Of a stretch of 64,000 nucleotides of DNA, positions 47,251 to 59,040 are shown in pieces. The number at the start of each line of letters is the position of its first letter. Within the stretch, counting starts at the first letter, position 1. The translations under genes and the position numbers were made by a program. The stretch is from Amorphophallus konjac (Eukaryota > Streptophyta > Magnoliopsida > Alismatales > Araceae): positions 173,344,413 through 173,408,412 of the forward strand of contig CM040128.1 in NCBI GenBank assembly GCA_022559845.1, in the 5' to 3' direction. Below the pieces are notes generated by a model that saw only the letters and a program-made list of their open reading frames with translations, ran no database searches and had not been told where the DNA came from.

Positions 47251-50220
47251 GAGCTTCATATTGTACCTCAGTAGGGTGCTGAAGGACTCAGCTAGGTCGG
47301 CGAAGTGATCCTCGGCCTTGGGGGTCTTGACGAGCATGTCGTCAATATAAGCCTCGACGTTCTGGCCAAGCTATCTATCGAACATATAATTGACCAGCCT
47401 CTGGTACATGGCTCCAGCATTCTTCAACCCGAAAGGCATCCGGGTGTAGCAGTATATGCCGAAGTCGATAATAAAGGCGGTCTTCTCTACGTCTCCTGGA
47501 TCCATTTTGATCTGGTGTTAACCTGAATAGGCATCCAGGAAACTGAGTATTTCGTTGCCCGAGGTTGAATCAACCAGTTGGTCAATGCTCGATAATGGAT
47601 AGTAGTCCTTTGGTGTGGCCTTGTTCAAGTCGGTGAAGTCCACGCACATTCGCCACTTTCCCGAAGCTTTTGGCACCAGGACGACATTAGCCAGTCACGT
47701 CGGGTACAGGACCGGTCTAAAAAGACCAGTCTTTTGTCCCTTGGTGACCTGCTCCTTGATGATCGCCTGCTTCTCTGGCGTGTGCTTCCTTCTGCGTTGT
47801 TGTACGGGCTTCACGGTCGGGTCGAGGTTGAGCTTATGCATTACCGTCTCTTCCAGTATTCCGGGGAGTTGATCATCAGACCATGCAAAGACTCGGGTAT
47901 ACGCGGAAAGAAACTCTTTGTATTGCTGCTGAACCTCAGATGGTAGGTCGGCTCCAATCTTTACTCCTAGGGTCGGGTCGTTGTTTAGGAAAACCGTTAG
48001 CAGCTCGCCCCTAGGCTTAGAGGTTGCGGGTTTTTCCTCAACTTCCCGGAGACCCTAGTTCTTCCCGTCCGGCCTTGTGGCTTCAACCGAGATATTATAG
48101 CACCTTCTGGCCATCGCCTGGTTACCTTGGACTTCCCCCACCCCGTTTTTGGTGGGGAACTTCATCTTTTGGTGATAGGTAGAGGGCACCGCTTTTGTTC
48201 GGCTAAGGATTCCTCGGCTGAAGATTGCGTTGTATGCTATCATACCCTTGATCACTATGAAGTCCACCAATACCGTAACGGTTTTGGGTGAGGTGCCGAG
48301 AGTAACCGGCAGGCTTAGGGCTCCCTCGGGATAAGTGGCCTGGCCATTGAACCCGTAAAGGGGGGTTCGGATCGGGCGGAGTTTGGACGGACTCTCCCCC
48401 TTCTTAAGGAAACATTCGTAAGATAATACATCAGGGGCGCTTCCATTGTCAACTAGAATTCTATCTATGTTACAATGGTTTATTGTGGCCGATATGACTA
48501 GGGCGTCGTCATGCGGGGTGGTCAGCCCTTCCAGATCTTGGTCGGAGAAGACTATGACCTGGGGCTCGCTTGGCGGGGCCTTGGGAGGCTCGACGGCTCG
48601 ACTCGCCCGCTCAGCATGATGCTTCCTTCCTCGGCTACTGTCCCCTCCTGATGCGGCTCCTCCAGCGATGACGTTGATGTGGACCCCGCGAGGGGCGTTG
48701 TCGATTTCCTCTAGGGCGCCTCGGTCTTCCTCACATCCAGCCATGAACCGGGACATGTGTCCCTGGTGGGCGGGGCGCTCGATCTCGTCCTGGAGCTGGT
48801 GGCAATTGCTGGTATGATGCCCGTGGTCGCTGTGGAACAGGCAATGCTTGCTGCGATTGCGGGTTTTCGACCTCATTTGCTCGGGTTGGCGGAGAAGGCT
48901 TGAGCCTTTGATATCTTCATATATCTCATACATCAGAGCGGTTAAGGGAGTGTACCGCTCGTACTTCCGGGACAGCTCCTTGTGCTCTCCGTCTCGGTTC
49001 CGCCTTTTTCCTTGGCCCTAGCTTGACTCGGGTGCCCGCTTTTTGTCCCCCTCCCAACCCGAGCCGGTTGCACCTCGGCATGCGCTGAGTACTTCTTCGC
49101 ACTCGGCGTGGCGCAAAGCCAGAGTCACTAGCTCGGCAGGGGTCGAGGGAGGGTGGAGGACAAGTTCGCAGTGGAGGTTCTGGTCCCGGGTGCCCCCGGT
49201 CAGTGCGGTTATGGCCGAGGCTACATCCAGGCAGGGGATTCTCAGGGCTTCCGACTTGAATCAGTTGATGTAAGCCCGGAGTTTCTCCCCTTGCGCCTGT
49301 TTGAGAGCCAATAGCCCCGCTATCGACCTCGGGGGGCCGCTACCGGCAAAACTCTCCTTGAATACTCGCCCGAATTGCTTGAAATCCCGGATGGATCTGG
49401 GGGCATGGCCTCGGAACCATGCTTGGGCACCTTGGACCAGGGTGGTCGCAAAGGCTCGGCACTTGATGGCGTCGGACGCTTCGTGAAGGGTCATCAGGGC
49501 GTCGAAGCTGTCGAAGTGGTCAGCCGGGTCACCTTGGCCGTCATAGGACTTGAAGGTCGGGATGGAGGTTCTGGAAGATACCTCTGCCTTCAAGATGTAA
49601 TCGGAGAATAGAGATTTCTCCTCGTCCTCTGTCGGAGAGACATTTTGCAAGGCGCGTAGGGCGCGCTCCTGCTCTGTGAAACGTCTCTCGAATTCTCGCA
49701 GTCGGAGGGATAACTCCGGCTGTCGCCGCGTTGTAGGGCAGGGAGGACTTCCTCGGCGCTCTCCGGGAGCTTTGGTCTCTGGGTTTGGACGGCGTGCCGC
49801 AGGTCTTCCACTTTTTGGTGTGGAGGAGGCCTCTTGCTCCGGGGGAGGGGCTTGCGAAGGTCCCCCTGATTTGTTACGGATAATCTGCCGGCCTCGGAGG
49901 GTGAAGAGGCCTCCGGCAGTGTGCTGGGACGCGTTCTCGCGGAGAGGGCTCTCCGGAGGGGCGCATGACCTTCCATCCCTGGCTGCCTGGGTCCTCATGA
50001 GTTCCACGAGAATGTCCATTTTTGCATTGAGGGCTTGGAAAGCGTCAGCGCCACCGTTGAGTGGTAGCCCTACCACCGCAGGAGGAGGGGGTGGTTCGTC
50101 GGCTGGGGTGTTGGCATTGGAGGGAGGGTTTTGTGAGGCCTGAGAGGGGCCTTCACCCGCCGCCACCAGGGCCTTTCCCCTGTCACCGGTGGACCTCCTC
50201 CCTGAACTTCTTCGCACCAT
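47251..50220 (-). pseudogene. Tat-type gag, protease and N-terminal reverse transcriptase
   Basis: Met at 50220 (MVRRSSGRRSTGDRG) starts a proline-rich gag. The capsid domain follows (FKSYDGQGDPADHFDSFDAL; AQAWFRGHAP; FGRVFKESFAG), then a CX2H-type zinc finger (CLFHSDHGHHTSNC, near 48835). The protease carries DNGSAPDVL near 48440, where Tat elements use D-N-G. Reverse transcriptase begins near 48050 ([37 protein letters not shown] near 47355) and is cut by insertion C at 47250. One frame is kept, with stops at 49261 (TGA), near 49020 (TAG), 48055 (TAG) and within RT near 47520 and 47375. It is non-functional. Confidence 0.88.
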
Positions 50221-50240
50221 ACTGGCTCTTTGGTCGTTTC

Positions 50241-50255
50241 CTACAGACGGCGCCA
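50241..50255 (-). other. Primer-binding site of insertion B (minus strand)
   Basis: The minus strand reads TGGCGCCGTCTGTAG two bases inside the LTR end at 50258. This is the TGGCGCC-type primer site common in Tat-lineage elements, different from the Met-tRNA sites of the other elements here. Confidence 0.85.
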
Positions 50256-50257
50256 GA

Positions 50258-50979
50258 TGAAGAGGCGTGGTCTCACGCTGGACCTGAGTTGGGAGGATGA
50301 TCACCGAATAGTGAACTGTAAGGAAGGAAAACGGATCAGGGGGCCCAGGGATGGTTCCCTGGGGTAAACCCTCCGATGCCTAAGTCAGTAGAGCAATGGT
50401 GGAAGCTATGAAGGGAGGAGGAAAAGAGAGGCGCGAGATCCCTCTACACCAAGGTGGTGAAGTGGTTCCTGCTCAAGGAATTTTAGGCGTGTCTTGGCCC
50501 TTACCTTCCGCGGGAGGGAGTCCCAGGTTTAAATAGTGCGCAAGCCTCATGAGTCCCGTAAGCTGAGGAGTTTTAGGCGGGAGTTACGTCCTCATCATGG
50601 GCTCTTTACGTCCTCAAAAACTCTTGCTCATGAAGGGCTCTCAACGGCAACGTGGATAAGCAATCGTCGGTTAAAGGTGCCAACCCTATCCAGGTGATAG
50701 GCATAGCTCGGATGAAGATAGGTCGGAGTGGGCGCTGAGCGCTTGCCTCGATCCCGGTGAAGGGATAACTCAGGCATGGATCTTGCTCCGTTCTGACTGA
50801 CGTTCGGGCCTTCCGAGCCTAAGGGCCGCCGAGGAAAGGTTTGATCCCTAGTAATCTTATTGGGCTTTTTATCCTAAGTGGGCCCTGCGGGGCTGTCACT
50901 TGGATGAGCTGGGCCTCGTTGGGTCCTAACGGACCTAGTTCGGCTGCTCTTAGATGGGCTACAGAAATCCCCCTCTCCA
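50258..50979 (-). repeat. 5' LTR of insertion B
   Basis: Partner of 27316-28049, ending CTCTCCA and followed by the CCTGA copy of the target duplication (50980-50984). Confidence 0.9.
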
Positions 50980-50984
50980 CCTGA

Positions 50985-53981
50985 ACAGCGGATGCTCCAG
51001 GCACATGACTGGAAATAAACACCTCTTTGCAGACCTTGCTGAGAAGAACGGTGGAACGGTAATTTTTGGAGGACAGGATAAGGGTAAGATTATCAGAATT
51101 GGGAGAATTGGTAAGGACCCTAACCATTGCATTGAAGATGTTTCATTAGTTAGAGGTCTTCATCATAATTTGCTAAGTGTAAGTCAACTCTTTGACAAGG
51201 GTCACAAAGTGATTTTTGAATCTTCACACTGCACTATCATTGATGCTAACACACAGAAAATTAAGTTTATAGGTGTGAGATGTAACAACACCTATCAAGT
51301 TGATTTTGATGAGCTTGCATCTAAGAAACTGTGTTTAGTAGCCAACAAAAGTGAAGATGTTTGGTTGTGGCATCGCCGTCTTGGGCATGCCAGTTTTAAT
51401 GTGATTAGGAAGTTGAACCGTCATGATTTAGTCAGAGGTCTTCCTAAACTGAATTTTGAAACTTCAAAAATTTATGAAGCATGTAATAAAGGAAAATAAA
51501 CCACCACATCCTTTAAATGCAAAAACATTGTGTCTACAGAAAAACCCCTTCAAGTGTTACATTTGGACTTATTTGGTCCCACCAGGACTCCCAGTCTTGG
51601 GGGGAAGCTTTATGATTTTGTGATTGTCGATGATTTTTCACGATATGCATGGATTTTATATCTTGCTAATAAAAGTGATGCTTGCAATGAGTTTATTGAT
51701 TTTTGCACAAAAGTTCAGAATGAAAAATGATATACAATTCAGAAAATTCAAAGTGACCACGGAAAGGAATTTGAAAATCATGAGTTTGATACTTTTTGCA
51801 GGAAGCAGGGGTACGAGCATCAGTTCTCTTCACCAAGAACCCCTCAACAAAATGGCGTGGTCGAAAGGAAAAATAGGATGCTCGTGGAGATGGCGCGTAC
51901 CATGATTGCGGAGAACGGTCTTCCACGGTATTTATGGGCAGAAGCGGTGAACACCGCTTGCTACATCACAAATAGAGCAATGGTAAGTCCAATTCTTAAG
52001 AAAACTCCATACGAGCTTTACAAAGGTAAGAAACCCAACATATCTCATTTCAAACCATTTGGTTCAATATGTTATATTTTGAACAATGGAAAAGACAATC
52101 TAGAAAAGTTTGAGGCAAAAAGTGATAAAGGGATGGAGTTGTCGAGGAAAGTCCACATGTAGTAGTTGATGAGTTTACAATGAGGAAATCAAATGATGAA
52201 CATTTTCTTATTACAGGTGAGGGTGAAGTTGAACAGGGAGAGTCGAGCAAACAAGGTGAGGTAGCAAATCAAGAAGAAGAAAAGGAACAAGAAGAAGAAG
52301 CGGAACAAGAGCAACATCTGAACCTTCCACACCAATGGACCGCGCACAGGGACCATCCATTGGAGAACGTGATCGGTGGTGTGGATGAAGGAATTCAAAC
52401 AAGGGCTTCAATGAGGGAAGTAGAAATTCACGATAATCTTGCTTTACTTTCTAGCATTGAGCCTAAATCATTAGATGATGTTTTGAATGACAATTCTTGG
52501 GTTCTCGCCATGCAAGAAGAGCTACACCAATTTCAAAGGAATCGGGTGTGGTTCCTCGTGCCCCGGCCTGATGACCATCCTATCATTGGAACTAAGTGGG
52601 TTTTCCGAAACAAACTTAGTGAAGATGGGGTGGTTGTGAGGAATAAGGCAAGATTAGTAGCCAATGGTTACTCTCAAAAATTTGACATTGATTTTGATGA
52701 ATCGTTTGCACCTGTGGCTAGACTAGAAGCAGTTAGAATTTTACTTGCTTATGCTTGTCACAGGAACATTAAATTGTTTCAAATGGACGTGAAGAGTGCC
52801 TTCCTCAACTGAGTGATCAAGGAAGAAGGGTACGTGGAGCAACCACCGGGCTTTGAAAATGAAAGATTTCCAGACCACGTTTTCAAATTGGACAAGGCAC
52901 TATATGGTTTGAAACAGGCTCCCCGAGCATGGTATGATAGATTAAGTTCATTTCTTATTAAAAATGGCTTCAAATGAGGTAACATAGATCAAACATTGTT
53001 TACAAAAACTTGTGATAATCATTCATTAATTGTTCAAGTTTATGTAGACGATATAATCTTTGGAGCCTCAAATTCAAAAATGAATGATGAATTTGCCCAA
53101 CTTATGCAGGGGGAGTTCGAGATGAGCTTGATGGGAGAGCTCAACTTCTTCTTAGGTTTACAAATAAAACAAATGGACGATGGAATCTTCATCAACTAGA
53201 AGAAGTACACACACGAAATTGTGAAGAAATTTCAACTTGAGACTGCCAAGCCCTTTGCAACACCGATGTCCACCTCATAGAAAATGGAGGAAGAAAAAGG
53301 TAACAAAGTTGATCAAAAACTCTTTAGGGGTATGATAGGATCCTTGCTTTACCTGACTGCTAGTAGGCCTGACATACACTTTAGTGTTTGTCTCTGTGCA
53401 AGATACCAATCTTGTCCCAGGGACTCCCATTTAGCGGCCGTAAAAAGGATCTTCAGGTATTTGAATGGAACCCTTGACCTTGGTTTGTGGTATCCAAGGA
53501 ATAATTCATTTGATTTACATGCTTTCACTGACTCTGATTATGCTGGTTGTAAAATGGATCGAAAAAGTACAAGCGGTCACTGCCAATTTCTTGGGGGCTG
53601 CATGGTTTCATGGGCCTCAAAGAAACAGCATTGTATGGCTTTATCAACTGCCGAAGCCGAGTATGTGGCTGTCGGTAGTCGGCTCAAGTGCTTTGGATCC
53701 AACATCAGTTGCTAGATTTTGGTTTTTCTTTAAAGAAAACTCCCATAATGTGTGATAACACTTCTACAATAAACTTGTCCAAGAATCATGTCCAACATTC
53801 TTACACTAAGCACATAAAAGTTAGACACCACTTTATACGAGATCATATCAATAAAGGTGATTGTGAACTTGTTTTTGTTGACACAAAACACCAACTTGCT
53901 GATATATTTACAAAACCTTTGAATTCTAAACAAATTTACTTTCTGAGAAGAGAATTAGGAGTGTGCAGGTTAGACACTTAG
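50985..53981 (+). pseudogene. Copia (SIRE-type) pol: protease, integrase, RT, RNase H, broken
   Basis: It begins at the protease active-site motif (SGCSRHMTGNKHLF), split from its WYL lead-in by insertion B. The GAG-pre-integrase motif LWHRRLGHASF lies near 51363. The integrase core has DLFGPTRT, SDHGKEFEN and PQQNGVVERKN. Reverse transcriptase has [26 protein letters not shown] and YVDDIIFGASN (53041-53073). RNase H has TDSDYAGCKMDRKSTSGHC and STAEAEYVA and ends HQLADIFTKPL before TAG 53979. Stops lie at 51497, 51728, 52810, 52975, 53197 and 53278, with frame changes near 52130 and 53690. Domain order protease-integrase-RT-RNase H is the copia order. Confidence 0.9.
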
Positions 53982-55594
53982 ATATCTTGAGCAGAATTGT
54001 ACATACACCTTTCTTATCCTTTTCATAAAGAAACTGTTCATAATGCCTTTTGCTTTGCACATAAAAGTTTTTATTGCCTTTACTTTCCAAACTTTGGATT
54101 TTGTGCATATTCCAAGGAATAACAAATTAACTTCTTTACATGCTTTTATCCTTTCGCATCCGCATGTACATAACTACATATACTTCATCTATGTGTGCAT
54201 GAATGCCATGATTCACCGGTATATTAAATGGTGTCAGTGGAAAGGTGGATCAAGTCCACCTGGAAGCTTTCATTATGTGTGAGTGTGGTCTTCGGACCTA
54301 AGTACTCCGCCACGTACCGGTAATCAAATTGCTTGAAAACATCATTTTGAAATGTTTGAGTGTATATAGATTACACACCTTTCAGTTGATATCTTCTATG
54401 ACCTTACGCCCTTGCGAAATAAAATGCTTTGACTATGACATATTTTAACATGGCACATATTAAGGGGGAGGTCTTTGCTATAACGGTGCATACACTTAGG
54501 GGGAGACATCACCATGAATAGACTAATTCATCTCTTACATTCTATGCAATCTCTCACACAATTTGCACATGTGAGTTAATGAATCTAACTAATAAGGATT
54601 TCACTTATTCCACTTAACACATTTTAGGACTCTAAATCCCCTACATGGAAATCACGTGACTTGTGAGGAAAAAGTTGTCAGCCCCGTCAAAAATATTCAA
54701 TAAGTGTGATTTGACATCAAGTAAATCGGGAATCTCCCCTGAAATAAAGGAGGAAACTCGCATTGAAAAGTGTCATATCCACATGGTCATAAATGACGAT
54801 ACCGAGTAACCGGGAAGTGCCCCTGAAACAAAGGGCATGACTCATGTCAAAAGGTTAGTCAGCTTGTCATTGAAAAATGAAAACAATCTTGGGGTTGTGC
54901 GAAGCTACCAAAAGTCAAGCACGTTGTATGAAAGTGTAGGGAAGAAAAGTTTCTACTTGTGTTCTTTAGAAAATCTGAAAATCCATGCTATCTAGATTTC
55001 ATTGCTCATATTTCACATATTTACCTAGGGAGTGATTGTATGGATGTACACCTTGAATCAGTCATATTTCATGAGTCTTGCAGTACCACTTCTTGTAAGC
55101 ACTACCCTTTTATTATTGCACATGAAATTCATGTTCTCGGTCTAACGCATATTTCCTATCCTGTTCATAGAGAACTTGCTTGCTATATTATACACTGCTG
55201 AGTGCATATGTGCTTGACTGCTCATTTCTTGCGTTTCATATGCATCTCATTGAGATAACTGTGCATATTGAGGCTTAACTTTCATCCTTTTACAGTTGTC
55301 ATAATACCCCTATTTGACTCTGACAAAAAGGGGGAGAAATAATTTGAATTTTGCATTGTTGTTGCATTGGCTTGAATGAAGATTCATGACTTGCTTTGTT
55401 TTTGATTGATTATGTTATTGGCAAAAAGGGTGAGTTGATCTTTTCATGTTGATTCAGCAAGTTATGATTTTCTGACTGGAAGTCATGCACTAGGCGTGCA
55501 TGAGAAAATGGTTGTTTTGGTTTAACAATTGTCATCCTTCATGCAAATATCATAGTTCGATCAACGGTTTTATCTTCGTCAAAAAGGGGAACAT
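53982..55594 (+). other. 3' non-coding interior of the copia element with PPT-like tracts
   Basis: No gene is recognised, including no clear env-like frame. GGGGGAG-type tracts occur at about 54462, 54498 and 55328. The one next to the 3' LTR is AAAAAGGGGAACAT (55581-55594), the functional polypurine tract by position. Two loose repeats (CGGGAATCTCCCCTGAAA and CGGGAAGTGCCCCTGAAA) lie near 54728 and 54809. Confidence 0.7.
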
Positions 55595-57626
55595 TGTTAT
55601 GCCCCGGACTATTTTGATGAAGATCCTGAATGAAAAAGTCATGAATTCTCTTTTTGGTTGATCTTCATGATATACATATTTGATGAATGATGAAGTTGAT
55701 GAATTTCAGACTTGGATGAATGATTTGTCTATACCTAGCAAAATGCTCAAATTTGATAAAGGTTGATTTGAATCAACTTAATTGAATGTTGAATGTTGAG
55801 TGAGCAATTGTTGATTGAACTCAAATGCTGGACATAATTCAAGTGAACAAAAGTCAATTGATTTTTCAGAAATTGAGTGAATACTTTGAATGTGTTATTT
55901 AGTATGAGGTAAATGTGCAAGTTTCATGTGTAAACTTAAAATGTTGATTTGGATGGGAAACTGATAATGCAGGTCATTTGTGAAATTTTTCACTCAATCT
56001 CTCTCAAGGCCAAGGTATGAATACATGACTATTTGGATCTTAGTGTGAATGGACTGATCCGGGTAAAATTCATGCTTATCCATGTATATCTGAGTTGTAT
56101 GAACTCCATTGATCAACCTTGATACATGTTTTTGATTTATGGAGCTTTCAATTGCACATATTAAAGTTTTACTACTGTCTGTAAAAGTGTCAACCTCAAA
56201 GGTCGACACTTACTTGTGGAGTTTCTGCCTTGCATTGAAAGAGTGGACGCTGGCAGAAAGTGTCGACCTACGGGGTCGACACTTTCACCAGGGTTCTACT
56301 GTTGTGCTGAGGCAGAACTCACAGGAAAATGTGTCGACCTCATGAGTCGACACTTTCAGGTAAGTCCGTTCATTTCTGTGAAAATAGAATGTTCGTGAAA
56401 AAGTGTCGACCTCAAGAGTCGACACTTTTCATCACGAATGTTATGTTCTTTTCACAGGCCAGAACACTTCGTAAAAAGTGTCGACCCCATGGGTCGACAC
56501 TCGTGTCTCGATTTTGTTTTTATATATGTTCTGACAGAACCTTCAGGAAAAAGAGTCGACTCCATGAGTCGACACTTTTTCTGAACGTTCGAACCCAGTT
56601 TTTCGGATCTATTTCGTACCCTAATAAGTTGGATCCAAATGGCTTGGCTTTTGACCCTAATGGTCTTAGGGCGACCTTTACATCTAGTATGTGTTATGTA
56701 GGGGGTTTGGGAAGGGGTTTTATGTCCTTTGGGGCATCAAGCCCCCTTGTTTAAAATGTCGCCCCCCTCATTCGATCGAAAAGATCCTAAGAGCTTCTAA
56801 CGTGAGTTTTTCTTGTCTTGCAGGAGAAGGAGGGCTTCACATCTGCTGGAGGTGAAGGAGAGTTGTGCTAGGTCATCTTCCATCGAGCCCAAGCCTAGAG
56901 TTGGAGGTCACGATCTGCATCCTCTACATCCGGAGCTTCGGGCGACTACATCTTCTACACCGGCTTCATCCAACCTCGGTTCCTTTGTTCTGAGTGCTAC
57001 CCTTTTTATATTCCTAGCATATTTAAGGATTTGTGGGGAAGATCCATATTGTTTATCATCTTCTTAGTCATCTTGTGCTTAGATTGATTATCTTATAACT
57101 GGGCTTGTAATTTCTCCATATTATTTTTCATATCTAGACGTTTTCGGAGGTTGCTCCGAGTGTGTGTGGGTTGTCTCGTCGTCGTGCGAGAACCCACGTG
57201 TGTGGACCGTCGAGCCCGTGTGTGTGTGGTTGCTGCCGTCGAGCAGCGTTGATAGTGAAATCCTCTCGAGGTGAGAGGGGTGGACGTAGGACGGCACTTG
57301 GTGCGTCCAAACCACCTAAAAATATTGTGCTGTGGTTTGCTTATCTGGTGGTTGTTGTTGTTTATTTTTCCGTTCACTATACGAGTGTGAGACGGTGAGA
57401 CGTGAGTTTACTCAACTGTCCGTTCATATTCTGCTGACCGAGTGAGTATACCTCTGCGCTGGAAAGTTGTGAGAGCTTGTTTGATTTACTTTCTTTCCTT
57501 CCAATTAAGCCTCTGTCCTAGAATTATCTCACATATTTGTGGTTTGTTTGGATTGTTTTAATATTTGTAGACAAGGGTGGGCAATCAATTCACCCCCCTC
57601 TTAATTGCCTCCTAACCGGGCCAACA
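55595..57626 (+). repeat. 3' LTR of the copia element
   Basis: TGTTATGCCCCGG...GGGCCAACA, 2032 bases and uninterrupted. It carries the six GTGTCGAC/GTCGACAC palindromes at 56183-56582. One arm is mutated here (GTCAAC near 56190) that is intact in the 5' LTR. Confidence 0.93.
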
Positions 57627-57631
57627 CAATG
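57627..57631. repeat. Target-site duplication CAATG (right) of the copia element
   Basis: It matches 13822-13826 exactly. Confidence 0.9.
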
Positions 57632-58436
57632 GAAGAACATGCAATGGAACATGCAATAGGAAATGGAATGAAGGATGCAATGCAACACCCTCCGACCTAA
57701 CGGCTGCGCCCTCGGACTTCCGAGGCCTTCGGCAAGGGTCGGGGATGCGAGGAACTAAGTGCGCACGTGGTTGGCTTGTCGATCGGCTTATACACGCTGA
57801 GGGTATGTCATACGTACTTCCCTCACGCGGCGTCTAGCCATCTCACACAAGTCCATGCCCGTCGCACGAAAGGCACTATGGTGATGGCGAATACACCCGC
57901 ATCCCGGGTCCGCCCCCGTGTAACAACCCACGATGGCTATACACACGCCCTGATGCCGCACCTACTTTCGACACGGAACTGCATGCCCACCGCCTGATTT
58001 GAGCTAGCCACCGACCGCTCAGACTGATGACTCGAGTTATCCGGACCCTTGCCCGGGAATAATTTTCTCGGGGCCGGCCTTGACTCCCCAGCATGACGAC
58101 AATCGCCTTCCAGGGCCCGAACCCGACCGCTCACCTTGAGCCACGTCCAACCTCCGTCAGGCGCCAGCCCACGACCGCCCCTGCCACCTAGGCAGTTGGG
58201 CTTGTCTCGATCTCCTCACGGGGAGCCTCTGTAAAACACGCGGATATCCACCATATCCCGCATTGACCCGGGGACCGACCCACGTGTCGGAATTGTCCCG
58301 CGGCTTGTGCCCATTGTACTTCGGCCTCTTCGGCCCCTTTGTAAAGCCCATGTGGCTCTCATATAGCATGAAACCAGTTGAACACATGTATATACTCGGG
58401 CCTCAGCCTCTTCACGGCGCCCGCCTCCTTTAGTCA
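57632..58436. other. Unassigned GC-rich interval
   Basis: This should be the continuation of the sequence that precedes 13822. It has short ATGCAATG words (57635-57690), then GC-rich sequence in the style of 12390-13170 (both contain AAAGGCACTATG). No coding signal is seen. Confidence 0.5.
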
Positions 58437-59040
58437 CAACGGTGCCCCCGGTACCCGACTGCCAGTCACACCGGGACCCGAGCACGACCATCGAGGTCTC
58501 CCGGCACCCGCCTCCTTCAGTCACAATGGTGCCCCCGGCACCCGACTGCAAGAAACTCCAGTCACAACGGTGCCCCCGACACCTGACCGCCGGTAACTCC
58601 AGTCACAACGGTTCCCCCGACACTCGGCTGCCTGCAACTCCAGTCACAACGGTACCTCCGGTACCCGATTGCCAGTTACTCTAGTCGCATCGGGGCCCGC
58701 GGCACCCGACCGTTCAACAACTCCAGTCACAACGGTGCCCCCGGCACCCGACTGCCAGCTACTCCAGTCACATCAGGGCCCACGGCACCCGATCACTCAA
58801 CAACTCCAGTCACAATGGTGCCCCCGACACCCGACTGCCTGTAACTCCAGTCATAACGGTGCCCCCGACACCCGACTGCCTGTAACTCCAGTCATAACGG
58901 TGCCCCCGGCACCCGACTGCCAGCTACTCCAGTCACATCGGGCCTGCGGCACCCGACCATTCAACAACTTCAGTCACATCGGGGCCCGCGGTGCCCGACC
59001 ACTCAACTTCCCTCAAACAACGGTGCCCACGGCACCCCTA
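58437..59040. repeat. Tandem array with GGTGCCCCCGGCACC palindrome core
   Basis: About fourteen units of roughly 42 bases read CTCCAGTCACAACGGTGCC, CCC, GGCACCCGACTGCC and variants (GGGGCCCGCGGCACCC, GGTACCTCCGGTACCC, GGTGCCCACGGCACCC). Long proline/threonine-rich frames in several registers result from the repeat. Confidence 0.9.

Larger units (their letters stand above)
27316..50979 (-). mobile_element. Insertion B: Tat-type Ty3/gypsy element with antisense gene
   Basis: The LTRs of 734 bases (27316-28049) and 722 bases (50258-50979) have TGAAGAGG...TCTCCA ends and flanking CCTGG/CCTGA. The primer site TGGCGCCGTCTGTAG lies inside the right LTR on the minus strand. The interior has gag, protease, reverse transcriptase, two RNase H-like parts and integrase on the minus strand, then a plus-strand gene near the 3' LTR. 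That arrangement is known from Tat/Retand/RIRE2-type elements. Insertion C (34708-47245) splits the reverse transcriptase. Without it the element is about 11.1 kb. LTRs differ by roughly 4% over the first 290 bases by eye. Confidence 0.9.
13827..57626 (+). mobile_element. SIRE/Maximus-type Ty1/copia element, opened by nested insertions
   Basis: The two LTRs each sum to 2032 bases (13827-15777 plus 25296-25376, and 55595-57626), flanked by CAATG. Primer site, gag, protease/integrase/RT/RNase H order, long LTRs, a coiled-coil gag tail and AAAAAGGGGGAG-type polypurine tracts fit the SIRE lineage. Insertions A (15778-25290) and B (27316-50979) interrupt it. Removing them leaves about 10.6 kb, a normal SIRE size. 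By eye the first ~280 bases of the two LTRs differ at about 3-4% of positions. Confidence 0.92.

Noticed and set aside
49676..50143. A 155-codon plus-strand frame opposite the Tat-type gag.
   Set aside because: It is antisense to a well-recognised gag frame with capsid motifs and has no support of its own.
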